Source: an uncultured Devosia sp. (GTDB taxonomy: Bacteria; Pseudomonadota; Alphaproteobacteria; Rhizobiales; Devosiaceae). Taken from it: 64,000 nucleotides of DNA. Each line of letters starts with the position of its first letter. Position 1 is the first letter of the stretch. The DNA lies in assembly GCF_963517015.1 (NCBI RefSeq), contig NZ_CAUQDV010000001.1, positions 1,618,001-1,682,000 of the forward strand, in the 5' to 3' direction. The position numbers and the translations under genes were made by a program. This document shows positions 16,054 through 27,509 of this stretch, in pieces. The notes under the pieces are model-generated. The model saw nothing but the letters and a program-made list of their open reading frames with translations. It was not told the DNA's origin and did no database searches.

Positions 16054-16596
16054 GGCGACTCCGGGGGTTGGACGTGTAATGCGCCGGCCCGGCGGCGGTT
16101 TCAAGGCGTGCCGACCAGCCCCCGCCCGTGGCCTTCCTTCCCCGACGTGGATGCAGCGGCGCAATCTGCTCTCGGCGCGTGCGGAAGTGCCGCCTGGAGC
16201 GCGGTTTTCAGATGAAACAAGCGGACCCCAAGACGGTTTTCGCCTCTGAGTAAGTAAAGTGAGACGAAGACCGTCTCGGGGTGACCAATTTTACGCAGGG
16301 TATCGGGCGGCCGCCTAACGCTCGCAGGACAACAGGCCCGATCCTCTACGCGCGGCGAGCTACGATCTGGCTCCCACGTTCGGCCCCCATCCCGGCCACT
16401 GGTCGCTGCAGCGCCGCCTGTATCCCGGGTGGATGCGACGATTATGCGAGGGATTTTCGGGAGGGGGACAAGTTTCTGGCGGCACACGCGCCAAGCTGCT
16501 GGTGGCCAAGCAGGAAATCTGAATGCGGCTGACGGTTTCCGGGGCGCGTCAACGCCTCCGGGACCGGCCCGGAGGCGGCGCGCCGCGTGCGAAGGG
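16054..16596. other. Intergenic stretch of about 540 bases with two hairpins
   Basis: I see no convincing gene here. It holds a 22-nt imperfect inverted repeat at 16225-16246 / 16261-16282 (ACCCCAAGACGGT.. against ..ACCGTCTCGGGGT, 14-base loop) and a perfect 10-bp hairpin at 16553-16577 (CGCCTCCGGG) that may terminate the minus-strand gene ending at 16597. An 83-codon plus-strand reading at 16281-16532 has no homology that I recognise and no RBS. Confidence 0.6.
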
Positions 16597-17103
16597 CTAG
16601 AGATTGACCTTGGCATTGTCGCCGAAATCGGGGGCATTGCCGGTGACGGCGGCGACGGCCATCTTGGCGAAGGCCACGGCGCGATTGGGGCTGTCCCAGA
16701 GCTCGCCATCCTCGGGGGCGAGGGTGATGACGCGAATGGCGGGGTCGTTTTCGTCGTCCCACCAGGCCTTGTCGAAATCGGTCCAGAGTTCTGCGATCAG
16801 GGCGCGGTCATTGCTGATTTTCGCCGGGCCGGACATGACGGCATATTTGTGCCCGCCGGAATTGACCCAGGCGGCGGAGACGAAGGGGAATTTCTCGATC
16901 TGGGCGTTCTTTTCGCCCTCGACGTCGACCAGGAAATAGATGGCGTGACGATCGCGATAGACGCGGGCCGACAGCGGCCGCGAGCGCTGGCGCTCACCGT
17001 CCCAGGTGGTGAACATGCAGATGTCGATATCCTTGGCCAGTTCCCAGATGCGGTCCTGAACTTCGGCGGGTGTCTTGTCGGAGTGGTCTTGTTGCTTGGT
17101 CAT
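16597..17103 (-). CDS. Pyridoxamine 5'-phosphate oxidase-family (general stress 26-like) protein
   Basis: A 168-residue split-barrel flavin-binding protein. Conserved blocks match those of the paralogue at 9981-10715: MFTTWDGERQRSRPLSARV (about residue 30), VDVEGEKNAQIEKFPFV, ISNDRALIAELW, AWWDDENDPAIRVI and a C-terminal DNAKVNL. It lacks the Lys/Ala-rich tail of the paralogue. The ATG at 17103 gives the standard family length; longer in-frame readings upstream are not supported. Such proteins bind FMN or FAD and are often stress-induced; the reaction is unknown. Confidence 0.88.
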   Translation of the reverse strand: MTKQQDHSDKTPAEVQDRIWELAKDIDICMFTTWDGERQRSRPLSARVYRDRHAIYFLVDVEGEKNAQIEKFPFVSAAWVNSGGHKYAVMSGPAKISNDRALIAELWTDFDKAWWDDENDPAIRVITLAPEDGELWDSPNRAVAFAKMAVAAVTGNAPDFGDNAKVNL

Positions 17104-17285
17104 TTTGCCATGGCTCCTGCTTGTGGGGCAGGGTGAATGGCTGGCGCGGGTGGAGGTTGCGCGGGATATTTTTGCGGGTGGGGTGATCCAACTGAGGGGC
17201 CGGGTCCGCAATGATGCGTAGGGGCGGATGCTGAGGTGCGGCGGGCGCGACTCGTGTGGAGTGGCGGGATGCTTGGGAGGATGAG

Positions 17286-17495
17286 ATGAGCGACCGCTAT
17301 TATGTGAACAACAATGCGCAGGCCAATGGCGACCATGAGGTGCACAAGCTGGGCTGCTACTGGCTGGGCCAGGCACAGAGCACGCGCGATGTAGGTTATC
17401 ACGAGACCTGTTCTTCGGCGGTGCGGGCCGCCAAGATCATCTATCCGCAGAGCAATGGTTGCGCGTTCTGCGTTCCCGCTTGCCACACGAGCTAA
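17286..17495 (+). CDS. Small conserved Cys/His protein
   Basis: A 69-residue protein with the RBS GGGAGG nine bases before the ATG. It shows a compact pattern of potential metal ligands: H-x3-GCYWL (residues 21-27), H-x-TC (about 40-43) and NGCAFCVPACHTS at the C-terminus. I recognise it as a widespread small bacterial family whose members end in a similar NGC-x2-C-x3-CHT motif; the function is not known. A small zinc-binding fold is an inference from the Cys/His spacing. Confidence 0.75.
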   Translation: MSDRYYVNNNAQANGDHEVHKLGCYWLGQAQSTRDVGYHETCSSAVRAAKIIYPQSNGCAFCVPACHTS

Positions 17496-17537
17496 GCACG
17501 AAATCTCCCGAATTTTCAGAGGCGCATTGGGCAGGCG

Positions 17538-17999
17538 TTGAGCCTGGCGCGGGATTGGAAATTGCTGAACGGCTCGACCCGCGCGCTAGCTGTGATGGAA
17601 CGGTGTGTCATGGCAGGGTCGTTGCTGGCGCAAATGGGGATTGCCGGGCTGTTGGGCGCGCCCGTGGTCGGCGGCGTACAGATGGTGGGCGCACCGGGAT
17701 CGCCGGTGGCCTCCATGGCGCGTGGTTGCAATACAAGGGGCAAAGTCAGCGTGAACAGCGGCGAACACATCTACCATGTGTCCGGCCAGATGTTTTACGC
17801 CGAGACGGTGATCCGCCCGGAGTATGGGGAGCGTTGGTTCTGCAGCGAAGCGGAAGCGCGGCAGGCGGGGGTGGAGACGGGCACGGCGGTGAGAAGCGAC
17901 CGGCGTTGTGCGCGGTTGACTATAACCTCAGGACTCCAGCAGGGGCTAGTAGCCGTTCCCGACGCTCTCACCAGTCAAGCGGTTGAGACTCGGAACTAA
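17538..17999 (+). CDS. Protein with a nuclease-associated C-terminal domain (CN-x-KG / YHV-x-GQ type)
   Basis: About 153 residues. The central part (residues 64-110) contains CNTRGKVSVNSGEHIYHVSGQMFYAET and GERWFCSEAEARQAG, the small domain often found at the C-terminus of staphylococcal-nuclease-like and exopolysaccharide-associated proteins in rhizobia. No nuclease domain is present. The N-terminal 60 residues include a hydrophobic stretch (LLAQMGIAGLLGAPVVGGV) that could be a signal or anchor; a start at 17595 or 17610 is as likely as 17538. After residue 110 family similarity is lost, and the tail runs to the edge of a low-G+C region, so the 3' end may have been altered by an insertion. 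Confidence 0.6.
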   Translation: MSLARDWKLLNGSTRALAVMERCVMAGSLLAQMGIAGLLGAPVVGGVQMVGAPGSPVASMARGCNTRGKVSVNSGEHIYHVSGQMFYAETVIRPEYGERWFCSEAEARQAGVETGTAVRSDRRCARLTITSGLQQGLVAVPDALTSQAVETRN

Positions 18000-18073
18000 G
18001 GATAGTGCTGGGTGCTCTAAATGACGGTTTGCGGATAAGGCGGGTTTTGGAGCGGGTGGCGCACGATATCGCT

Positions 18074-19846
18074 TCAGTCGTTCTTGTTCTCGTCCAGTAA
18101 TGTCTTGGCAGCCCAAAACACCGAGCGCCCAAAGTTGTGGATGAGTTGCTCACCCTGCCTAAGGAAGGACTTTTCCGTATCGATCCCTGCAAGTCTTAGT
18201 GCGTCTCCGATTTTAGAGCTTGTAGGATGTGCATCGCCTACACGCATGTCATAGGTGCCGGCAATGGCACTAAAAATTAGTCGTGCCTGATCCTCGCCAA
18301 GCTTGTCGGAAACTAGACTTTGTAGGAGCTTAATTGAACCAAGGTGATCCCTGTCCTTGTGTGTAGATAGGCTCCTGAGGCCTTGAACGTTGATGCGATC
18401 AGCAAAGATGCGAATTAGTTCCTTGGCGAGAGTGAGTAAGGATGCATGATCCACCGAGGCAAACCTTGCTATCCTCTGCTGCACCGCTTTTTCATCGATG
18501 TCATGAGTAAATAGGTTTACGCCATATCGATCGGCGAAGCCGTGTCCGAAAGCCGTTAGCGTCCTAGCCAATTTTGTTTCTGGAGCAATGGTATCTGCGG
18601 GACTGGCTTTCACTTGAGCTGCAAGAAGCTCCAGCGAGACTTTCCCTTCCGGTGCAACATTGTTTGCCGCCCAAACGCGTTGCTCCCACGGCGCGAGTCT
18701 AGCAATGTCGCTTGCGTATACTGTCACCAAATCTGAAGAGTTCAGGCCGGAGTGAGTAACGTACCCTGACGTTGACTTGATACCTCCCGTGTCGGCTGTA
18801 AACCAATCGAGACTAAATCCCCTTCGATTGAGAAGTTCATTTGCTATGTTCGGTCTAAACCACAGCCATCGCCCAACGTCCTCATTGTTGAGATCACTTG
18901 ATGGCATACGTTCACCATTGGTGCCGACGATGAAATCAGGAAGGCCTTCCGGATCATCACCTCTTACACGGACGCTAACTCCGTTGTGTTCGATCCATTC
19001 ATTCGCCCAAAATTCTCCCTCTAAACGAGTGCCAATGTAACCACTGCGTTCGCCTCGAGACGACTCGGAGCCAACGTTTTCATTATTTTCGGGCCCCATC
19101 ACTGGTGCGTCGTCGTCTTCGTCGACGTCGGTTCGCCACATGCGGAAGACAGCCCAACCGCCGCCCCAAACAGAGTCGAGGGTTCTGACTCGAAGTTCGA
19201 AACGTCCGTCGTCGCGTTCGACCGCGACTTCCTCAATGCCCTCATAAGCGGAGTTAGCCAAATCCAGCACATTTTCGATGCGTTGCCGGTAATATGAAAG
19301 CCGAAGGGTGAGATTTCTCGCAGCCAAGTAGTCGACTAAAAACTCTCTCTTGATCTCAATTATACGAGGACGGCCATCGTTGGTGAACTCCTCGCGCGCG
19401 ACAACCGCGAAATCTTCCTCCGGGCGCAGCCACTGATTGCCCTCTTTAATGAGGCTAAGGGCAACAACTAAGTCGGGGTTTAGTATCCACTGCATGCCCC
19501 CTACGACGGGTTGAGGATGCTCCAAAACCAATTCGACTCCGATAGGGTCCCTGTCGTTGTATTGCCGTTCATCGATAGGTGAGTAGTATCCGTCTTCGTA
19601 TGCATAAGGACCAACGTTGTGGCCGATACCATTGTCGTGCCAGTCTAACTTGTCTCCGGTCTGTAGGTGTTCGGGCCTTATTGCAGATGACCCGCATGCG
19701 AATTTATCTGAAATATAGCCTATTTCTTTGACGTCGAGCCCATTCTCGTCGGTCTTTGACGCGCGCAGTGGCACCCATGTTGCTGCCGAAAATTTGCGTT
19801 TTGTCTCTTTCTCGAAAAGTATCCACTCCTTTTTCGTCTTCGACAA
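18074..19846 (-). CDS. Uncharacterised 590-residue accessory protein, possible HEPN-like C-terminus
   Basis: A 590-residue protein that I do not recognise. Its codon use is visibly more A/T-rich than its neighbours, pointing to recent acquisition. It starts at TTG, with GGAAGG nine bases upstream. It has no signal peptide or membrane segment. The middle (residues 100-330) is rich in Asp, Glu and Trp. The C-terminal quarter looks helical and holds the sequence YDMRVGDAHPTSS, in which Arg535 and His540 fit the R-x4-6-H motif of HEPN RNases and toxins. A role in defence is a hypothesis only; no partner gene is visible, so it would act alone. Confidence 0.7.
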   Translation of the reverse strand: MSKTKKEWILFEKETKRKFSAATWVPLRASKTDENGLDVKEIGYISDKFACGSSAIRPEHLQTGDKLDWHDNGIGHNVGPYAYEDGYYSPIDERQYNDRDPIGVELVLEHPQPVVGGMQWILNPDLVVALSLIKEGNQWLRPEEDFAVVAREEFTNDGRPRIIEIKREFLVDYLAARNLTLRLSYYRQRIENVLDLANSAYEGIEEVAVERDDGRFELRVRTLDSVWGGGWAVFRMWRTDVDEDDDAPVMGPENNENVGSESSRGERSGYIGTRLEGEFWANEWIEHNGVSVRVRGDDPEGLPDFIVGTNGERMPSSDLNNEDVGRWLWFRPNIANELLNRRGFSLDWFTADTGGIKSTSGYVTHSGLNSSDLVTVYASDIARLAPWEQRVWAANNVAPEGKVSLELLAAQVKASPADTIAPETKLARTLTAFGHGFADRYGVNLFTHDIDEKAVQQRIARFASVDHASLLTLAKELIRIFADRINVQGLRSLSTHKDRDHLGSIKLLQSLVSDKLGEDQARLIFSAIAGTYDMRVGDAHPTSSKIGDALRLAGIDTEKSFLRQGEQLIHNFGRSVFWAAKTLLDENKND

Positions 19847-20290
19847 TTGATGCTACCTTCCCAAGCGCTCCGAGTAATAGAGACATAATTGGTTTTATAT
19901 GCAGGGATTTTCTTAACTTACTGAATTGAAAGTCACCGCAGGTCTTTCCTACTCCCATCTGCATGCTTGGCCTTCTGCTTCTCCCTCATGGAACGAGCCC
20001 AGCGTGCGGGTGGCCACGGTAGTCTGTGGAGTGCCGAGCCTTTAGATCGAACTGAGGGTGACGGACATTAGGTGGGCTGGCACCTTTTGCGAAGAGGATA
20101 CCCCCTCCTAACCTCTCCCTGATAGGGGGAGGGACAGACCGCGTAGGAAGATCGTATGGGTCCCCCTCGTGGTTCGAAGATCATTGCGCTCCCGCCTCAA
20201 ATTAAGGGCTACTGAAGTAACGCGCGGCAAGCAGTCCCCTCATCCGCCCTTCGGGCACCTTCTCCCGCAAGGGGAGAAGGTTGGGGCGTG
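19847..20290. other. Intergenic region with two palindromic repeats
   Basis: No gene seen. The first half is A/T-rich and belongs to the foreign pocket. Then follow two sequence motifs that look like dispersed intergenic repeats: a CT/GA-rich hairpin at about 20101-20137 (CCCCCTCC..GGGGGAGG) and, at 20237-20280, the element CATCCGCCCTTCGGGCACC followed by CTTCTCCC-GCAA-GGGGAGAAG. The second type is common between rhizobial genes. Confidence 0.55.
20237..20280. repeat. Rhizobial-type palindromic intergenic repeat
   Basis: Two adjacent stem-loops: CCGCCCTTCGGGC and CTTCTCCC-GCAA-GGGGAGAAG, ending just beyond the 3' end of uvrB. Sequences of this form recur in rhizobial genomes; only one copy is visible in this window. 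It may help terminate or stabilise the uvrB transcript. Confidence 0.5.
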
Positions 20291-22936
<2,646 letters not shown>

Positions 22937-23018
22937 GGGGATACCTGGGTGCGGGGATGCGACTCAAATGGGGAACGAGACGCGGGAATGCAATGTTCCC
23001 ACCACCTTAACGGTTCAC

Positions 23019-23033
23019 GAACGGAGAGGGAAC
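23019..23033 (-). promoter_or_regulatory. LexA (SOS) box upstream of uvrB
   Basis: On the plus strand the sequence is GAAC-GGAGAGG-GAAC; on the coding strand of uvrB it reads GTTC-N7-GTTC, exactly the alphaproteobacterial LexA operator. It lies 83 bases upstream of the uvrB ATG in the divergent region shared with the surface-protein gene. Confidence 0.82.
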
Positions 23034-23182
23034 AGCCCCTGCTGACAGGGCATGGCAGCAGGTTTGTAGGTTCCCGCCCGACAGACAGGGTTTTGGCGAT
23101 CGGCTAGATTTTGCCGAGGGCGTCGCGTCGTCCGGTGTTATTTCAGCTGCATTTTTGTTTTTTGCGGACCAAGGTTTTCAGA

Positions 23183-26100
23183 GTGACCAATATTTTCGGT
23201 CTTTGCGCGCGACTCGCCCGGGTCGTGGTGCTGGTTGTCGTGGCGTTGTCGGGCATGAGCACGGCGGCGCTGGCGATGTCGCAGGCGTGTAGCGAGATCA
23301 ATGATTTCTGGGGCGCGGGGCGGACCATTGCTCCGGCAGGTGACGAACTTGAGCAGGAGATCATCAATCACGGAGCGCTCGCCAGCGGTGAAACACTGAT
23401 ATGGGCGTTTTCGACCACGGGCACGGCCAGCGGATCAAACTTTGTCATATTTCAGATTACCATGAACGGTGCGAACGACCTGCTGTTCTATTCGAGCGCG
23501 GATCAGGGGAACGTTACGAATGCCATCGGCACCCACACAGTGACCCAAGCTGACAATCCGGCGCGGGGCCTGGACGTGATGTGGTCGGTGGATAATCCGT
23601 CAGGCGAAACCGGGAATTCGCTCACGGCGAAAATCTACTGCACCAGTCCGGTTGTAGCACCGACATTGAGTGGCATTTCGCCCACTTCGGGTCCTGTGGC
23701 CGGTGGTACGCGGGTGACGCTGACGGGGACTGGGCTGAGTGAAACCTACCTGGTCACTTTCGGAGGGAGATCCGCCCGAAGTCTTCAAGTACATAGCGCC
23801 ACGTCGGTCAGCATGACGACGCCGCCCATGTCCGAAGGCATGCAGATTGTAGAGCTCTCCGGTGGCTCAGGCAGGGCGTTGCTGCCGGGTGGATTCAATG
23901 CCATCGACGCGCCACCCGTTGTGGAGTCGGTGAGCGTGCCAAACAATGGCACTCATGCCGTTGGCGCGGTGCTTCGGTTCGAAGTTCGTTTTGACCAAGA
24001 TGTCGCGGTCAGCGGCACGCCGCAGATCGCGCTGACGATAGGGGGGGTGACGCGCCATGCAAGCTACCGGACGGAAAGCGATACAAGAGACCTAGTCTTT
24101 TACTATTTCGTCCAAGAAGGGGATCAGGATCATGATGGCATCGAGGTCGGCCCGGACCTAGAGGTCGTTGGTGGTTCTATCCGCAATATGGCAGACACTC
24201 ACGATGCCAAGTTGACGCTGAATGCGGTGCCGAGCACGGCAGGTGTTCGCATAGACGGTATTGCGCCGACTGTTCTTTCGGTCGAACCCATTGGCGGTGC
24301 GCTGCCGACGGACAGTAGTGTCACCTTCAATGTAAGGTTTTCCGAACCTGTTGTGGCGAGCGGCGGCTGGCTAAGCGTCAGGGGTACCGGCACTGTCAAA
24401 CATGGTGCAATCAGCTGGACTGGGGGCGCTGACGCCTACACCGTCCACATCGACGGCCTTTCTGGCAAGGGGACGATTGAACTGTATATCGTCTCGGGTG
24501 TGCCCGATGCGGCAGGCAACCGGCTCGTAGATCATTTCATGTCGGGAACCTCCCACAGCGTCGCCGTCCCACAAGCGCCGGCCCCACCAACAATTTCCAG
24601 TGTTTCTGCCGGTGACGCTGAAGCCACAGTGTCGTTCAACCCGCCAGTCGATAATGGCGGGGAGCCAATCACCAGCTACACGGTGACGTCCAGTCCCGAC
24701 AATATCAGCGCCACCGGAGCGTCGAGCCCGATAACGGTTGGGGGGCTGACCAATGGGCAGGCCTATACGTTCACGGCGGTTGCCAACAATGCCATCGGCG
24801 CTTCTCTGGCTTCGGCGGCGTCAGGGCCGGTGACGCCAAAGGCGCCTCTGGTCATTACGCCCACAGGCAGACTGCCAGATGCCATAGCCGGCCAGCCGTA
24901 TAACATCTCGTTCTCAGTCAGCGGCAATAGCGGCGCGCCAACCTGGGATTTCGTCACCAGCCCGCCGCCAACGCTTCGTCTTGATGCCGCGACAGGAGAA
25001 CTCAGCGGCACGATCACGGTCGAGGGTGAGTGGAGCCTTTTCGTCCGCGTCACGGACGAAGCGGGCAGTAGCGCCATTGCCGGTGTCGATATCACCGTGC
25101 TGCCGCAACTGACTGCGCCAAACGCGCCCCACATCAATCAACTGGCTGCTGCGGGAAACAGACAGATCGCCGTAGAGTTCACGCCATCTTCCCACGATGG
25201 TGGCTCGCAGATAACCCATTATACGGTGACGTCGTATCCTGAAGGCAAGACGGGTACAGGATCATTCAGTCCGATCATGGTCGCTGGACTTACCAATGGG
25301 GTCGCCTATAGCTTCACGATGACCGCGACCAATGCCATCGGCACGAGCCTGGAGTCCAACCGTGTAGGGCCGATAGTTTTGATCGGCCGACCGTCCGCAC
25401 CGACAATCACTTCAGCGACCCCCGGCGATGGGGAGGTCACGGTGGACTTCACGACGCCGGCGGACGACGGTGGAAGCGCGATCTCAAGCTATTACGTATT
25501 TGTTGTCAGTCCTGATGGCAGCTTTCAAACATTGTCTAGGGCACAAAGCCCGATCACCGTCACCGGCTTGACCAATGGTCGGTCGTATACATTCGAGGTT
25601 GCGGCATTCAACGGCATTTTTGTCGGTGACTACTCTGCTCGTTCGGCCGCGGTCACCCCCAGTGGGGTACCGATCGCGCCTTCCATTACGGGTCTGAAGG
25701 CGGGTGACCAGAAGGTGGAGGTGCAGTTCCTTCCGCCGGTGGATAATGGCGGCGCGGCGGTGACGGAATATACCGTCCTTGCGTCGCCCGGCTATCACCT
25801 CCAAACGGGTGCCTCCAGCCCGATTACCGTTGGCGGCCTGACCAATGGCACGCCCTACACGATCATCGTCACGGCGCATAACGCGGCAGGCGTCGGTGCG
25901 GTGGCCGAGGCCGGCCCCATCGTGCCCATCGGCAGCGAGTTGGCCGTGACGCCGCAGGGGTCTTTGCCGGAGGCCATGGCAGGCGAGGCCTATTCGGTGC
26001 AGTTCGCGGCGGCGGGGGGAGCCGGCTCGGTCACCTATGGGACCATCGACAGCCTGCCCCTGGGCCTGACGCTGAGCGCATCGGGTCAATTGAGCGGAAC

Positions 26101-27502
26101 GCCCGCGGGAGCATCGTCGGGTTATGCGCGAAGTCTTGACATCTATGCGTCGGACAGCCAGGGGCGAAGCGGATCAGCCACGGTGGATCTGCGGGTTGTG
26201 CCGCGCGCGGTGACCGTGCAGGATAAAACCATTATCGTGCCTTCCGGATCGCCAACTGTGCTCTTCGATCTCGCGGCGGGAGCCACGGGGGGGCCGTTTA
26301 ACTACGCCGAGTATTTCTGGGCTACGCCCAACGAGGCAGGCACCGTCGGGTTCAGATACGATTGCATGGCCATGCCGGGCCAGGTGAGCGCTTGCATGTA
26401 CTATACGCCGGCGCCGGGCTTCGTCGGCGAAGCAAAGCTGGGATTCGAGCTGAAGAGCCAGTTGGGCAAGTCCAACAGGGGGACTATAACCTTCATCGTG
26501 GAGGCCGAGGTCGACCTCGACGCGATCTCGGAAACCTTTTCGCAGCTCTCGCAGGATTTCGTGACGACGCGGTCGGGCCTGCTGTCGGGGGCAATCAGCG
26601 AGCCGGGGATTCGGGATCGGCGGAGCATGGGATCGGGCGCGGCGCCGGGCAGCGTATCCGCTACGGCGGGCGGGAACAGCGCGACGCTGAACTTTGCCGG
26701 CAGCACGCTTGAGCTTCAGGCCTTCCAGGCCATGGACCGGGCGATGGCGGTGGACACATCGGGGCTCAATTTCTGGATCGACGGGACGGCGACGCTGCAT
26801 GTGCGCAACCAGGACGGTGACGACAGTTGGGGCAGTTTCGCGCTGGCCTCGGTCGGGGCGGATGTGATGGTGGACCAGAACCTGATGGTGGGTGTGGCGC
26901 TGCATAGCGACTGGATGGAGGATCTGACCGATATCAGCGCGGTCGAGGGGAGGGGGGTGCTGGTCGGGCCCTATCTGTCGGCTGAACTGACGGAGGGATT
27001 GTTCCTCGATGCCAGCGTCTACTACGGGCAGAGCTGGAACCGGGCAGACAGCGGTGCCTTCGGCGGCGATTTCGAAACGCAACGCCTGCTGGTCAAGGCG
27101 CGGCTGGAGGGGGATGTCGGGCTGTCGGAGGTTCTGGCGCTGCGGCCTTCGGCGACGTTATTCTATCTCCGTGAGGAGATGGGCGGGTATGCCGTGACCG
27201 ACGGGTCGGGTGCGGTTGCGCTGGTGGAGGGCTTTGCTACCGAGCAATTGCGGCTCTCCGGTGGGCTGCGGCTCGACTATAGCCTGGATTGGGCGGATGG
27301 GCTGACCCTGTCTCCGTATGGCGATCTCCGGCTTGGACTGATGATGACCGATGGCCAGGAGGGCGTGTTCGGCACGCTGGGTCTTGGCGCGGAGGTGCTG
27401 GGGCTGGGCGACTGGCGGTTTTCGCTGGGAAGCGAGTTGGGACTCGATAGCCAGGGCCTGCGATCGGTGTCGGGCAAGGTGGGAGCCGGAATCCGGTTCT
27501 AG
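23183..27502 (+). CDS. Large surface protein: IPT/TIG, Ig-like and FN3 repeats with a C-terminal autotransporter beta-barrel
   Basis: About 1,439 residues from the GTG at 23183, which has AAGG upstream and gives a clean signal peptide (ARLARVVVLVVVALSGMSTAALA); an upstream in-frame start adds a poor 24 residues. Order: signal, N-terminal domain (30-155), IPT/TIG domain (about 158-235), two bacterial Ig-like domains (245-460), then FN3 (465-555), putative Ig (555-640), three more FN3 repeats (644-915), a second putative Ig (919-1005), a linker with a helix (about 1110-1140), and an autotransporter barrel (about 1200-1439) ending in Phe. The FN3 units share SSPITVGGLTNG. It is probably an adhesin displayed on the outer surface. 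Confidence 0.85.
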   Translation: MTNIFGLCARLARVVVLVVVALSGMSTAALAMSQACSEINDFWGAGRTIAPAGDELEQEIINHGALASGETLIWAFSTTGTASGSNFVIFQITMNGANDLLFYSSADQGNVTNAIGTHTVTQADNPARGLDVMWSVDNPSGETGNSLTAKIYCTSPVVAPTLSGISPTSGPVAGGTRVTLTGTGLSETYLVTFGGRSARSLQVHSATSVSMTTPPMSEGMQIVELSGGSGRALLPGGFNAIDAPPVVESVSVPNNGTHAVGAVLRFEVRFDQDVAVSGTPQIALTIGGVTRHASYRTESDTRDLVFYYFVQEGDQDHDGIEVGPDLEVVGGSIRNMADTHDAKLTLNAVPSTAGVRIDGIAPTVLSVEPIGGALPTDSSVTFNVRFSEPVVASGGWLSVRGTGTVKHGAISWTGGADAYTVHIDGLSGKGTIELYIVSGVPDAAGNRLVDHFMSGTSHSVAVPQAPAPPTISSVSAGDAEATVSFNPPVDNGGEPITSYTVTSSPDNISATGASSPITVGGLTNGQAYTFTAVANNAIGASLASAASGPVTPKAPLVITPTGRLPDAIAGQPYNISFSVSGNSGAPTWDFVTSPPPTLRLDAATGELSGTITVEGEWSLFVRVTDEAGSSAIAGVDITVLPQLTAPNAPHINQLAAAGNRQIAVEFTPSSHDGGSQITHYTVTSYPEGKTGTGSFSPIMVAGLTNGVAYSFTMTATNAIGTSLESNRVGPIVLIGRPSAPTITSATPGDGEVTVDFTTPADDGGSAISSYYVFVVSPDGSFQTLSRAQSPITVTGLTNGRSYTFEVAAFNGIFVGDYSARSAAVTPSGVPIAPSITGLKAGDQKVEVQFLPPVDNGGAAVTEYTVLASPGYHLQTGASSPITVGGLTNGTPYTIIVTAHNAAGVGAVAEAGPIVPIGSELAVTPQGSLPEAMAGEAYSVQFAAAGGAGSVTYGTIDSLPLGLTLSASGQLSGTPAGASSGYARSLDIYASDSQGRSGSATVDLRVVPRAVTVQDKTIIVPSGSPTVLFDLAAGATGGPFNYAEYFWATPNEAGTVGFRYDCMAMPGQVSACMYYTPAPGFVGEAKLGFELKSQLGKSNRGTITFIVEAEVDLDAISETFSQLSQDFVTTRSGLLSGAISEPGIRDRRSMGSGAAPGSVSATAGGNSATLNFAGSTLELQAFQAMDRAMAVDTSGLNFWIDGTATLHVRNQDGDDSWGSFALASVGADVMVDQNLMVGVALHSDWMEDLTDISAVEGRGVLVGPYLSAELTEGLFLDASVYYGQSWNRADSGAFGGDFETQRLLVKARLEGDVGLSEVLALRPSATLFYLREEMGGYAVTDGSGAVALVEGFATEQLRLSGGLRLDYSLDWADGLTLSPYGDLRLGLMMTDGQEGVFGTLGLGAEVLGLGDWRFSLGSELGLDSQGLRSVSGKVGAGIRF

Positions 27503-27509
27503 TCTGCTC

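Noticed and set aside
16281..16532. An 83-codon plus-strand frame in the 540-bp gap
   Set aside because: No RBS, no recognisable motif, begins in the loop-proximal arm of an inverted repeat.
17880..17995. A possible tRNA near the edge of the foreign pocket
   Set aside because: Some arm-like pairings exist, but there is no T-loop consensus (GGTTCGA), no acceptor stem and no CCA-proximal pairing.
19704..19964. An 86-codon minus-strand frame at the 5' end of the orphan gene
   Set aside because: It overlaps the first 140 bases of the 590-residue gene in another frame, has no RBS or motif, and its N-terminal part lies in A/T-rich non-coding sequence.
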